From Salegentibacter tibetensis (GTDB lineage Bacteria; Bacteroidota; Bacteroidia; Flavobacteriales; Flavobacteriaceae): 64,000 nt of DNA. Each line of letters opens with the position of its first letter. Position 1 is the stretch's first letter. Shown piece after piece: positions 52,237 through 60,670 of this stretch. The position numbers and the translations under genes were made by a program. The stretch covers positions 1 through 64,000 of the forward strand of contig NZ_JAIQZA010000007.1 of the NCBI RefSeq assembly GCF_020164485.1. Direction: 5' to 3'. The notes under the pieces are model-generated. The model did not search any database, was not told the origin of the DNA, and worked only from the letters and a program-made list of their open reading frames with translations.

Positions 52237-53319
52237 TTAAGATGTGCTCAGTACTTTATTTATTATTTTTGAGATCAGATCTATCTCCTGATCCTGAAGT
52301 TCAGCATATAAAGGCAAGCACAAAATTCTCTCAGAAATATCCTGTGAAATTTTCATTTCTTTAAATTCAATGTAATCTAACGTATTTAAAGATGGATAAA
52401 AATACCTCCTGGGGAAAATTTTCTTATCGTTTAAGGCTTTCTGAACCTTTAACAACTTGTCTTCACTTTTAAAAATAATGGGATAGTAACTATAATTCCA
52501 ATCTGTATCCTCCCGAATTACAATCCTCCTTAAATTTTTAAAATTCAAAGTTTCATCATAAAGTTTCACCTGTTGCTTTCGGGTTTGAATTAGACCTTTA
52601 ACATAGGGCAAAACTGCCAGCCCCATCCCGGCCTGTAATTCACTCATTTTCCCATTTATTCCCAGGCCATAAAATTCCAGTTCCCCTTTATGACCAAAAT
52701 TATGGCTGTAAAAAAGCTTTTTATATAGCTCCTCATCTTTACAAAACATAGCCCCACCTTCCCCGGTGTGGAAAATTTTTGTAGCGTGAAAACTGCACGT
52801 ACTTACATCGCCATAATTAAAAAGAGAGTTTCCCTTATAATTCACACCAAAGCAATGCGCAGCATCATATATCACTTTTAAATTATTCCTTTTTGCGATT
52901 TTTTCTATTTCCTCCACATGGCAGGGGTTCCCGAAAACGTGCGTTGCCAGGATAGCAGTAGTTTTTTCGGTAATAGCAGTTTCAATTTTGGTTTCATCTA
53001 TAGTTAAAAGGTCTGGATGTATGTCTACAAACACAGGGCTGCAGTTTTCCCAAACAATACTGGAAGTAGAAGCTACATAACTAAAGGGTGTAGTAATTAC
53101 TTCTCCGTTTCTAGCAAGGTTTTTTAATGCAATTTGAAGCGGTATTGTTCCATTGGCGGTAAGAATAGGATCAGATGTCCCCAGCTTATCTTTTAACTTA
53201 CGTTGTAAATCAAACAAAAGTTCTCCTCCATTGGCTATCTGATTACTCCCCCAGATCTGCCGGATTATTTTAAAATACTCCTCCTTAGGGGGTAGAAATG
53301 TTTTGGTAACCGAAATCAT
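52237..53319 (-). CDS. VioA-like dTDP-4-keto-6-deoxyglucose aminotransferase
   Basis: DegT-family PLP aminotransferase, 360 residues. The start ISVTKTFLPPKEEYFKIIRQ matches the VioA-type (dTDP-4-amino-4,6-dideoxy-D-glucose, viosamine) enzymes. Key residues: LTANGTIPLQIALKNL, VIYDAAHCFGVNYKG and the Schiff-base Lys in SFHATKIFHTGEGGAM. RfbA and RfbB in the same cluster supply the 4-keto substrate, and RfbC and RfbD are absent, so a 4-amino sugar is more likely than rhamnose. FdtB-like 3-amination is a less likely alternative because no ketoisomerase (FdtA) was seen. It overlaps the flippase gene by 4 bp. Confidence 0.82.
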   Translation of the reverse strand: MISVTKTFLPPKEEYFKIIRQIWGSNQIANGGELLFDLQRKLKDKLGTSDPILTANGTIPLQIALKNLARNGEVITTPFSYVASTSSIVWENCSPVFVDIHPDLLTIDETKIETAITEKTTAILATHVFGNPCHVEEIEKIAKRNNLKVIYDAAHCFGVNYKGNSLFNYGDVSTCSFHATKIFHTGEGGAMFCKDEELYKKLFYSHNFGHKGELEFYGLGINGKMSELQAGMGLAVLPYVKGLIQTRKQQVKLYDETLNFKNLRRIVIREDTDWNYSYYPIIFKSEDKLLKVQKALNDKKIFPRRYFYPSLNTLDYIEFKEMKISQDISERILCLPLYAELQDQEIDLISKIINKVLSTS

Positions 53320-54752
53320 CTTTTTAAAATTAGTTTATAAAGTTCAGGAAGACTATTAAAACGAAAAACAAAGGCAAAACCTATATATGTGAGAATCCCG
53401 ACTATTCCACCTACAATTATTCTAAGCAGGTCTACCTCATTTAACAAACCGAATTGATCGACGAAAAATACAATTAAGCCTGAAAAACAAGCAATCAGAA
53501 TGATTGGAAAAATATCCCTTATTTGCTGCCAGCCAGAATACCCTATGAATTTTTTCGTATAATGAGCGTTGATAAAAAATGCCAATAAGGATATTATTAC
53601 CTGCCCATATAATAAAGCTAAGATCCCAAAAGGGATTGCAAGCAGAATTATTATCACAATTAATATTTTTTTAATGACCTCAAGTTTTAGAAATAGATCG
53701 CTACGCCCTTTTACATTCAAAATAGTTAAATTATAGGAATGAATTGGAAAAAGGATACCTGTCACACAAAGTATCTGGAAATAAGGCACCGCCGGCAACC
53801 ATTTTTCAGTAAATAAAAACCTAAATGTTGGCTCTGCCAGCACCGCTAAAAAAATAAGAAGCGGTGTAATTACAAAAACCACCATCAGCATCAGCTTTTT
53901 GTAAACCCTCTTTAACCTTAGTTCATCATCTTTGATTGAAACAAGCAATGGAAAACTAACTTTATTAAGTGCATTTGAAATATTATTTACAGGCAACTGT
54001 TTCATAGTTTCTGCCCTTGTATAAAACCCAACCTGCCCCGCTGAAAAATACTTCCCGATAACAATAAGAAAGATATTATTGAATATTCTATTTAAAAGAT
54101 CAGACAGCGTGAGTTTGTAACCATAATTAAAATGCTTTTTAAATTTTACGCTACTGAATATAAAATCTGGTGTCCAACCTGAATATATCCAAACCAGGAT
54201 AGAGTTCACTATAGAAGTTATAATGCTGCTCCAAACCAGGCTCCATACCCCATAACCAGTATAGGCCATTGAAACCCCAACTATTCCCCCAATAATTGCT
54301 GCCGGAATAGCTATTAAGGTCTGGGTTTTAAAATCCATTAGTTTAGTCAGTCTCGCTAACTGAACTGCAGAAAAAGAAGTTATAACCAAGCTTAAAGAAT
54401 AAACCCTGATTATATCGATAAGAACCCCTTCCTCATAAAAATCTGCTATGAATGGTGCCGAAATAAAAACACCGGCATATACTATTAAACTGGAAATAAG
54501 ATGAAAATAAAATACCGTTGAATAATCTTCCTGGTCACATTCATTATCCCGAATAAGGGATTTGGTAAGTCCGCCATCAAGCAGGGCATTTCCCACAGCT
54601 ACTACAACAGCTATCATTCCTATAAGTCCGAATTCCTCAGGAAGCAGGATTCTCGCAAGAACCAGCGAAACAATGAAACCTACTAATTGGTTCCCAAATT
54701 GCTGGGTGAAGGTCCATACCAGACTTATTGTAGCTTTCTTTTTTAAAGACAT
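53316..54752 (-). CDS. Wzx-type lipid-linked oligosaccharide flippase 2
   Basis: A 478-residue MOP-family flippase of the WzxC type, paralogous over its whole length to the one at 37755-39188 (start LKKKATISLVWTFTQQFGNQ, RILLPEEFGLIGMIAVVVAV, FYTRAETMKQLPVNNISNAL, EKWLPAVPYFQILCVTGILF, LNVKGRSDLFLKLEV). About 12-14 membrane helices. It is coupled to the VioA-like gene by a 4 bp overlap. Two flippases with one recognised polymerase candidate and one Wza/Wzc set imply either two repeat units sharing export proteins or a redundant copy from a merged locus. Confidence 0.9.
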   Translation of the reverse strand: MSLKKKATISLVWTFTQQFGNQLVGFIVSLVLARILLPEEFGLIGMIAVVVAVGNALLDGGLTKSLIRDNECDQEDYSTVFYFHLISSLIVYAGVFISAPFIADFYEEGVLIDIIRVYSLSLVITSFSAVQLARLTKLMDFKTQTLIAIPAAIIGGIVGVSMAYTGYGVWSLVWSSIITSIVNSILVWIYSGWTPDFIFSSVKFKKHFNYGYKLTLSDLLNRIFNNIFLIVIGKYFSAGQVGFYTRAETMKQLPVNNISNALNKVSFPLLVSIKDDELRLKRVYKKLMLMVVFVITPLLIFLAVLAEPTFRFLFTEKWLPAVPYFQILCVTGILFPIHSYNLTILNVKGRSDLFLKLEVIKKILIVIIILLAIPFGILALLYGQVIISLLAFFINAHYTKKFIGYSGWQQIRDIFPIILIACFSGLIVFFVDQFGLLNEVDLLRIIVGGIVGILTYIGFAFVFRFNSLPELYKLILKR

Positions 54753-54877
54753 TTAAAGTTCAACTAAAACAGGAATTGTAGAAATACTTAAATTATTTTA
54801 CGAATGTATCAATTTAAGATATATAATCACACTTAGTAATAACTATACCTGAAACCTCGAAAAAGAAGCTTTTTGAT

Positions 54878-54885
54878 TAGATTTG
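54878..54885 (+). promoter_or_regulatory. Possible -7 promoter box
   Basis: TAGATTTG fits TAnnTTTG, 24 nt before the ATG at 54910. There is no clear TTG at the -33 distance. It overlaps the in-frame TTG at 54883, which argues against that TTG being the start codon. Confidence 0.45.
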
Positions 54886-54909
54886 GAGAAGGAAACTGAA
54901 TCTCCGGAT

Positions 54910-55893
54910 ATGAAAAAAACAATAAAACTTTGGTTCATAGATTTTTATAAAGGATTTGATCCTTATGATAATTATTTAATAAATTTCCTGAAGCCAGAAT
55001 TTCAACTGGAAGTTAGTCCCAAAAATCCCGATTTTATTATTTACAGCTGCCATGGCAAGGAATTTTTAAATTTTAATTGCACGCGAATTTTTTATACCGG
55101 TGAGAATTTGGTACCTGACTTCAACCTGTGTGATTTTGCTATTGGCTTTCACCATCTTCAATTTAATGACAGGTATTTGCGATTTCCTAATTATGCTTTT
55201 CTTCGGGATCAGTTTGAGCAATTAGTACAGTTCAAAACCTTTACTTCAGAAGATCTTCACAAAAAAACGATTTTCTGTAATTTTATTTATGCTAATTCTG
55301 AAGCCCATCCAGCCCGGGATGAGTTTTTTCACGCCTTGAATAAATACAAAAAGGTCTCCTCCCCAGGCAAACATCTAAATAATATAAATTTTGATATTGG
55401 GAAACGCTTTGCCGATGATTGGATGTATACAAAACTTAATTTCCAAAGCTCCTGTAAATTTAGCATTGCTTTTGAAAATACTTCCACACCTGGTTACGTA
55501 ACAGAAAAGATCATGCACGCCTTTATTACCAATACGATTCCTGTTTATTGGGGAGACCCGGAAGTGGCCAGGGATTTCAATCCTAAAGCTTTTATCAACT
55601 GTCATGATTTTGGAACCTTTGAAGAAGTTGTGGCCTATATTGAAAAGATAGATGATAACCAAAAGCTCTTTCTTGATATACTGAACGAACCGGCTTTTCG
55701 GGATAACAAGGTTCCTGAACATTTACAACTCAAGAAATTAATGGAATTTTTCAATAATATTTTCAGCAAAAATGAACAGCTAAGAATAAAAAGACCCCTT
55801 CACGGGGCTTGCAAAAATTATGAAGAGGGATTAAAAAGCAGTCTAAATAAGAAGAGGATTTTGGGAAAACTGAAAAGCAAGTTTAAACTTTAA
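54910..55893 (+). CDS. GT10 alpha-1,3-fucosyltransferase-like enzyme
   Basis: A glycosyltransferase with the GT10 fucosyltransferase core: YPDF-like PDFIIYSCHGKEF and RIFYTGENLVPDFNLCDFAI in the N-terminal half, and the diagnostic donor motif FSIAFENTSTPGYVTEKIMH followed by AFITNTIPVYWGDPEV. About 327 residues from the preferred ATG; a TTG at 54883 would add nine residues but overlaps the likely -7 box. GDP-fucose synthesis genes (gmd, fcl) are not in the window, so the donor must come from elsewhere, or the sugar is not fucose. The stop codon overlaps that of the convergent rfbB by 3 bp, leaving no terminator between them. Confidence 0.87.
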   Translation: MKKTIKLWFIDFYKGFDPYDNYLINFLKPEFQLEVSPKNPDFIIYSCHGKEFLNFNCTRIFYTGENLVPDFNLCDFAIGFHHLQFNDRYLRFPNYAFLRDQFEQLVQFKTFTSEDLHKKTIFCNFIYANSEAHPARDEFFHALNKYKKVSSPGKHLNNINFDIGKRFADDWMYTKLNFQSSCKFSIAFENTSTPGYVTEKIMHAFITNTIPVYWGDPEVARDFNPKAFINCHDFGTFEEVVAYIEKIDDNQKLFLDILNEPAFRDNKVPEHLQLKKLMEFFNNIFSKNEQLRIKRPLHGACKNYEEGLKSSLNKKRILGKLKSKFKL

Positions 55894-56957
55894 CCTGTAT
55901 ACTGCTTTTTATAATATTCCTGGTAACTTCCCGAAACAACTGCTTCTATCCAATCCGGATTTTTCAGATACCAGTCTATGGTCTTTGCCAAACCTTCTTC
56001 AAAAGTAACTGAGGGTTCCCACCCAAGTTCCTTATTGATTTTACCGGCATCAATAGCATAACGTTTGTCGTGTCCCGGGCGGTCTTTTATAAAAGTGATA
56101 AGCGCTTCAGACTCACCTTCCCTCCTATCAAGCTTTTTATCCATGATTTTACATAACAACTTAATTAAATCGATGTTCTGCCATTCGTTAAATCCGCCGA
56201 TATTGTAGGTCGATTTATTTTTTCCCTGGCGAAAAACCAAATCTATAGCCTTTGCGTGATCTATTACATAAAGCCAATCCCGGGTATACTTTCCGTCTCC
56301 GTAAACCGGTAAAGCTTTACTTTCTATAATATTATTGATAAATAAAGGAATAAGTTTTTCAGGAAACTGGTTAGGCCCGTAATTATTCGAACAGTTTGAG
56401 ATCACATAAGGTAAATTATAAGTCTCTCCATAAGCTCTTACAAAATGGTCTGAAGCCGCTTTGGAAGCTGAATAGGGAGAGTTTGGCGAATAAGAAGTGG
56501 TTTCGGTAAACAATCCTGTTTCGCCCAGGGTACCATAAACTTCATCGGTGCTGATATGGTAAAATAACTTATCTTCTAAATTTTCCTGCCAAATTTCCAG
56601 CGCGGCTTCCATTAGGTTAAGGGTGCCTGTAACATTGGTCTCAACAAAAATTTTTGGATTGGAAATAGACCTGTCTACGTGAGATTCTGCAGCAAGGTGA
56701 ATTACACTATCAAACCGGTATTTTTGAAATAATGCTTTTATTTGATCGGCATCAGTAATATCGGCCTTTATAAAATGATAATTTGGGGCGTCCTCGATAT
56801 CCTTTATATTTTCAAGATTACCGGCATAGGTTAAAGCATCTAAATTGTAGATCTGATATTCTGGATATTTATTTACGAAAAGTCGAACTACATGGGAACC
56901 GATGAAACCTGCTCCACCGGTAATAAGAATCTTTTTTTCTGAAGATTTATCTTCCAT
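55890..56957 (-). CDS. rfbB: dTDP-glucose 4,6-dehydratase (RfbB)
   Basis: Converts dTDP-glucose to dTDP-4-keto-6-deoxyglucose. 355 residues, extended SDR: KILITGGAGFIGSHVVRLF, LDALTYAGNLENIKDIED, HLAAESHVDRSISNPKIF, the catalytic STDEVYGTLGETG with Asp-Glu, YSASKAASDHFVRAYGET (YxxxK), NCSNNYGPNQFPEKLIPL, and RPGHDKRYAIDAGKINKELG. A -7 box lies 23-30 bp upstream. With RfbA (51272-52144) and the VioA-like aminotransferase it makes a dTDP-4-amino-4,6-dideoxy sugar. Confidence 0.96.
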   Translation of the reverse strand: MEDKSSEKKILITGGAGFIGSHVVRLFVNKYPEYQIYNLDALTYAGNLENIKDIEDAPNYHFIKADITDADQIKALFQKYRFDSVIHLAAESHVDRSISNPKIFVETNVTGTLNLMEAALEIWQENLEDKLFYHISTDEVYGTLGETGLFTETTSYSPNSPYSASKAASDHFVRAYGETYNLPYVISNCSNNYGPNQFPEKLIPLFINNIIESKALPVYGDGKYTRDWLYVIDHAKAIDLVFRQGKNKSTYNIGGFNEWQNIDLIKLLCKIMDKKLDRREGESEALITFIKDRPGHDKRYAIDAGKINKELGWEPSVTFEEGLAKTIDWYLKNPDWIEAVVSGSYQEYYKKQYTG

Positions 56958-56979
56958 TTAAAAGGTATAGTTTGTCTTT

Positions 56980-56987
56980 CAAAGATA
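56980..56987 (-). promoter_or_regulatory. Possible -7 promoter box for rfbB
   Basis: Minus strand TATCTTTG fits the TAnnTTTG consensus, 23 nt before the rfbB ATG. The -33 TTG is not clear. Confidence 0.45.
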
Positions 56988-57065
56988 GTTTTTCTGATTA
57001 CTATTGAAAATAGTTTTGACTCTTGATTCTTAACTCTTGACTCTTAAATCCTTTTTTTCTAAACC

Positions 57066-58073
57066 TTAAAACCCTGTAGATTCCAGATGCATCAATTTAG
57101 TATGTATAGTCTTATTAATCGGTAGTTTTCCCGCTACGCGATTTTCTATACGATCTACCAGTAACTCAACTGCCTCTTCCCCTATTTGTTCGGGAAACTG
57201 GTCTACATAACTTATAGAGGGAGTTAGATAACGAGCCACATCGGCATTAATAAAACCAATAACTTTCAAGTCTTTTGGAATGCTTATCTTATTTTCATAG
57301 GCCAATCGGTAGACCAGCATAGTGCTTTCAAAATCGGTACACAATATCGCTTCTACTTTATCTTCTACAAGCAATTTTCTGGCTTTTTCCCTTAAAATAT
57401 CCGGTTTGGAGGAATTTGCTATATAAAAATCATTTTCATTCTTTAAGGCATTTCTATACCCGGTAATTCTGAGCTTCCCTACTCCAAGATGATGAATAGA
57501 GGTAGCAATTCCTATTTTTTTAATACCGCGAGTTTGTAATAAACGTGTAGCTTCCTCAAGGCTATGCTCATCGTCTATTCCAATTTTATCTACAGGGAGA
57601 TCCAGGTTTGTCCTATCATATAGTACAACCGGAATGTCATAATCTACCAGGTTAAAAAGATGTTCGTATTCTTTTTTGCGCTGTGTTTCTTCTGAAATGG
57701 CTATCAGCACCCCATCTACAAAACCCGAAGTTAACATTTCGGCAATTTGCTGTTCCCTGGCTAAACTTTCGTTAGATATATAGGTAATAACCTGTAAACC
57801 GGCTTCCTGTGACCTGGCCTCGATTCCCGATAAAACATTGGCGAAAAAAGTATTTGAAATATTAGGAATAATCACCCCTATAGTATTGCTTTTACTGCTC
57901 TTTAAATTTACAGCTACCGGATTTGGCCTGTAATTGTGTAATTTGGCCAGTTCTTTAACCCGTTCAACAGTTTTAGGACTAATTTCGGGGCTATCGTGCA
58001 AAGCTTTAGAAACGGTAGAAACCGACACATTAAGCAATTTCGCCAGTTCCTTTAAGGTTATTTTATTTTTCAT
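57066..58073 (-). CDS. LacI/PurR-family transcriptional regulator
   Basis: A 335-residue regulator with an N-terminal helix-turn-helix (TLKELAKLLNVSVSTVSKAL, then the hinge helix HNYRPNPVAVNLKSSKSNTI) and a periplasmic-binding-like sensor domain (IGVIIPNISNTFFANVLSGI, FVDGVLIAISEE, IPKDLKVIGFINADVARYL). In Bacteroidota such regulators usually control sugar uptake and use. It stands beside rfbB on the same strand after 108 bp, but whether it controls the polysaccharide locus cannot be told, and no operator was identified with confidence. Confidence 0.92.
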   Translation of the reverse strand: MKNKITLKELAKLLNVSVSTVSKALHDSPEISPKTVERVKELAKLHNYRPNPVAVNLKSSKSNTIGVIIPNISNTFFANVLSGIEARSQEAGLQVITYISNESLAREQQIAEMLTSGFVDGVLIAISEETQRKKEYEHLFNLVDYDIPVVLYDRTNLDLPVDKIGIDDEHSLEEATRLLQTRGIKKIGIATSIHHLGVGKLRITGYRNALKNENDFYIANSSKPDILREKARKLLVEDKVEAILCTDFESTMLVYRLAYENKISIPKDLKVIGFINADVARYLTPSISYVDQFPEQIGEEAVELLVDRIENRVAGKLPINKTIHTKLMHLESTGF

Positions 58074-58561
58074 CTATTTATAATCTTAATCCTTGCATGG
58101 GAATTTCTTCACAGGCATGTAATTTCACCCCTCTTTAAACTATAGGGATTATTTACACCCAACATCAAGCTGGTTTCATTTGCTGAATTCTTAGTAATCG
58201 AATACTTTTCCCTTATTTTTTTTTTAACGAATTCGCTAATTTGCAAATATCCAATAAATTCGTGAATTATTAAACCCAGATTTCTTAAATATTTTTCAAA
58301 GAATTTACAGATTCAGAAAAAATAATACTAAAAAATATATACTGAAATTTTTAAAAATCTGGGGTCAAAAGGGAAGAGATAATCTTATCACTAAAAACTG
58401 AAGGTTTATTTTAAACGCATCATAATTTGTTGTGATCACCATCCAAAAAACTAAAATATTATGCACTTCTATATACCATTTTTATCATTTTAATTTTAAT
58501 ATTAGTATTTTAAAACCGCTTCATATTCTTAAATTTGTTACCCTAATCCCAAATTTCAATT
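58074..58561. other. Divergent AT-rich region between regulator and small membrane protein
   Basis: About 490 bp. Around 58226-58268 there is an interrupted inverted repeat (AACGAATTCGC...ATTCGTGAATT) that could be a binding site for the adjacent LacI-type regulator, which is speculative. The -7 box for the small gene is at 58530-58537. Otherwise nothing was recognised. Confidence 0.4.
58530..58537 (+). promoter_or_regulatory. -7 promoter box for the small membrane protein
   Basis: TAAATTTG fits TAnnTTTG and lies 25 nt before the ATG at 58562. The -33 region is T-rich but has no exact TTG. Confidence 0.45.
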
Positions 58562-58711
58562 ATGAAATTCCATAAATCCTATTGGTTCTATATTATTGCT
58601 GCCATCATTACCATTGTTGGTCTGGTATCAGGATGGTATTTTTTCCTTTTGCTGGTTTTTCCGTTAGGTCTATTTAGCTTCGGAAACAACAAAAACGAGA
58701 ATGATAATTAA
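58562..58711 (+). CDS. 49-residue single-span or hairpin membrane protein
   Basis: A short gene: MKFHKSYWFYIIAAIITIVG starts it, a second hydrophobic stretch WYFFLLLVFPLGLFSFG follows, and the tail GNNKNENDN is polar. Two short hydrophobic segments separated by SGW suggest a membrane hairpin. Support comes from the positive-inside start, the polar C-terminus, a TAnnTTTG box at the right distance and absence of repeats. No family was recognised. Confidence 0.6.
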   Translation: MKFHKSYWFYIIAAIITIVGLVSGWYFFLLLVFPLGLFSFGNNKNENDN

Positions 58712-58867
58712 GGTAGTTTCCTAATTCCCTGGAACCTTTTAATTCCTCTTAAGCCTTTAAAAACAAGGCTTCGTCAGGAGTTAAACTTATCCTAAACAAG
58801 ATTCATAATTTGCATATCAGGTCCTGTAAACGTAATTTAACATTATTAATCAATCAAACAGTTTAAG

Positions 58868-59188
58868 ATGAAAGATTACGGAACGCTTTCTCAAGCGATA
58901 AACAAATTAAAATTAGAAGAAGGCTATGAACACGATTTCAACCTTCTGGACGAAGAAATAGAACTTAAAACTAAAAAAGAAACTTTTGGAATTAAAGATT
59001 TTGATGTTGACAAAGTACTTCGCTTTGAAGGCATGAGCAACCCAGACGATAATGCAATTCTTTACGCAATTACCACCTCCAAAGGATATAAAGGCGTTTT
59101 AGTAGATGGTTATGGCATTTCAAGTGGCCAGGTTTCTAAGGAGATGATGAAAAAGCTTGACTTAAAAGATAACCGTCCAATAAACTAA
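58868..59188 (+). CDS. Small conserved Bacteroidota protein, function unknown
   Basis: A 106-residue soluble protein (MKDYGTLSQAINKLKLEEGY, DEEIELKTKKETFGIKDFDV, FEGMSNPDDNAILYAITTSK, GVLVDGYGISSGQVSKEM). As I recall, similar short proteins are labelled phosphoribosylpyrophosphate synthetase in some Bacteroidota genomes, but no PRPP synthetase motif is present and the label looks wrong. It precedes a Dps-like and an MscS gene on the same strand, which hints at a stress setting. Confidence 0.72.
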   Translation: MKDYGTLSQAINKLKLEEGYEHDFNLLDEEIELKTKKETFGIKDFDVDKVLRFEGMSNPDDNAILYAITTSKGYKGVLVDGYGISSGQVSKEMMKKLDLKDNRPIN

Positions 59189-59223
59189 GCTTCGTTAAAC
59201 TTCTATTAAATCAGTTGATTTTA

Positions 59224-59254
59224 TTGGCTGAACCTCCAAACTATTATATTTTTG
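59224..59254 (+). promoter_or_regulatory. Bacteroidota-type promoter of the Dps-like gene
   Basis: TTG (59224-59226), 20 nt, TATTTTTG (59247-59254). Predicted start of transcription near 59261, about 26 nt before the ATG. Confidence 0.72.
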
Positions 59255-59286
59255 TATTGAATTTTTAAAAACAATAAATTAAAACT

Positions 59287-59778
59287 ATGAGCTATTTAGG
59301 ACTCGATAAAGAAAAAACAAAACAAACTGTAGATGGATTAAACGTTCTACTTGCAGATTACCATTTATACTATCAAAAACTCAGAAATTTTCACTGGAAT
59401 GTAATTGGAAAGAACTTTTTTGATCTTCACGAAAAATTTGAAGAATTATATGATGATGCTAAATTGAAGGTTGATGAGATCGCTGAGCGTATTCTTACTT
59501 TAAGATATACCCCAACCAGCAATTTAACCGACTATTTGAAAGCATCGAATATTAAAGAATCTAAAGCAGATTTAACCGATTATGAAATGATCGAAACTTT
59601 GCTGAAAGATCATGGCACCTTATTGAAACAAATGCGATCTGTAGTGGAAACTGCAGATAAAGCAGGTGATGAAGGTACTATAGACCTTATTGGCGCATAT
59701 ATAAGAGAACTGGAAAAAACCAGCTGGATGTTAGATGCCTGGAAAATGAAAACTACAGATTCTCATAAAACCAGTTAA
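59287..59778 (+). CDS. dps: Dps-family ferritin-like DNA-protection protein
   Basis: Forms a 12-subunit shell that oxidises and stores iron and protects DNA. 163 residues; the Dps ferroxidase residues are visible in NVLLADYHLYYQKLRNFHWN (His), FFDLHEKFEELYDDAKLKVD (His, Asp, Glu) and EIAERILTL. It is transcribed from its own promoter (59224-59254), and the MscS gene follows after 10 bp, so the two are probably co-transcribed. Confidence 0.93.
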   Translation: MSYLGLDKEKTKQTVDGLNVLLADYHLYYQKLRNFHWNVIGKNFFDLHEKFEELYDDAKLKVDEIAERILTLRYTPTSNLTDYLKASNIKESKADLTDYEMIETLLKDHGTLLKQMRSVVETADKAGDEGTIDLIGAYIRELEKTSWMLDAWKMKTTDSHKTS

Positions 59779-59788
59779 TAGATAAATA

Positions 59789-60670
59789 TTGGAAGAAGAA
59801 TTTAACCTGAAAGAATCCCTGGAAGGAATTACTGCTAAGATGATTAGTTGGCTTGATTCAATAATATTGAATTTGCCAAATTTCCTTCTTGCGATCGTTA
59901 CTTTTATAGTGTTTATTTTCGTGGCCAAATATGCCGGTCAGTTATTAAACAGGCTCTTAAGCCATCGGGTTAAACAAGATTCTATTAGACATATAACCGT
60001 TAAGGTGACCAAGATAGTTGTGATCCTTATCGGTTTTTTTATTGCCCTGGGGATTTTGGATCTCAACAAAATCCTTACATCGGTACTTGCTGGTGCAGGT
60101 GTTATAGGTCTGGCTATTGGTCTTGCGTTGCAGGGCACCTTAAACAATACATTTTCAGGAATTATATTAAGTTTCTTGCCTCAGCTTCAAATTGGGGACT
60201 GGATAGAAACAAACGATTATGCCGGGGAGGTAACTGAAATTAGCCTTCGAAATATTGTAATAAAACAATCGGATAATAATTACGTAATAATTCCCAATTC
60301 TAAAATTGTAGAATTGCCTTTTAAAAATTTCTCCCGGACAAAACGTTCCCGAGTTATGCTTAATTGCGGCGTGGCCTATTCTTCAAACCTTGAAAGGGTG
60401 AAAGAAATGACTATTGAAACTATTTCAGAACATTTCCCCGCGCGCGGTAATGAAGAAGTAGAATTTATGTTTACCGAATTTGGGGATAGTTCTATTAATT
60501 TCGTGGTACGTTTCTGGATCGATGCTACCAAAAACAAGGATTTTTTAATCGCAAAGGACATCGCTATTATTGAGATTAAGAAAACTTTCGACAAAAACGG
60601 TATCAACATCCCATTCCCTATTCGAACTATCGATTTCTCAAATACTCTGAATATGAAGAAACCCGAATAA
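59789..60670 (+). CDS. MscS-family mechanosensitive channel
   Basis: A 293-residue small-conductance mechanosensitive channel: three hydrophobic segments in the first 130 residues, the pore helix AGAGVIGLAIGLALQGTLNN with Ala/Gly packing, then the beta-domain (LQIGDWIETNDYAGEVTEIS, VIIPNSKIVELPFKNFSR) and the C-terminal alpha/beta domain ending at RTIDFSNTLN. The reading frame begins with TTG at 59789, 10 nt after the dps stop; an ATG at 59840 would remove 17 residues including a likely amphipathic start. TTG is preferred but not certain. Confidence 0.9.
   Translation: MEEEFNLKESLEGITAKMISWLDSIILNLPNFLLAIVTFIVFIFVAKYAGQLLNRLLSHRVKQDSIRHITVKVTKIVVILIGFFIALGILDLNKILTSVLAGAGVIGLAIGLALQGTLNNTFSGIILSFLPQLQIGDWIETNDYAGEVTEISLRNIVIKQSDNNYVIIPNSKIVELPFKNFSRTKRSRVMLNCGVAYSSNLERVKEMTIETISEHFPARGNEEVEFMFTEFGDSSINFVVRFWIDATKNKDFLIAKDIAIIEIKKTFDKNGINIPFPIRTIDFSNTLNMKKPE

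Noticed and set aside
58868-59188. Calling this gene a phosphoribosylpyrophosphate synthetase
   Set aside because: The protein is only 106 residues and has none of the PRPP-binding or ribose-phosphate motifs.
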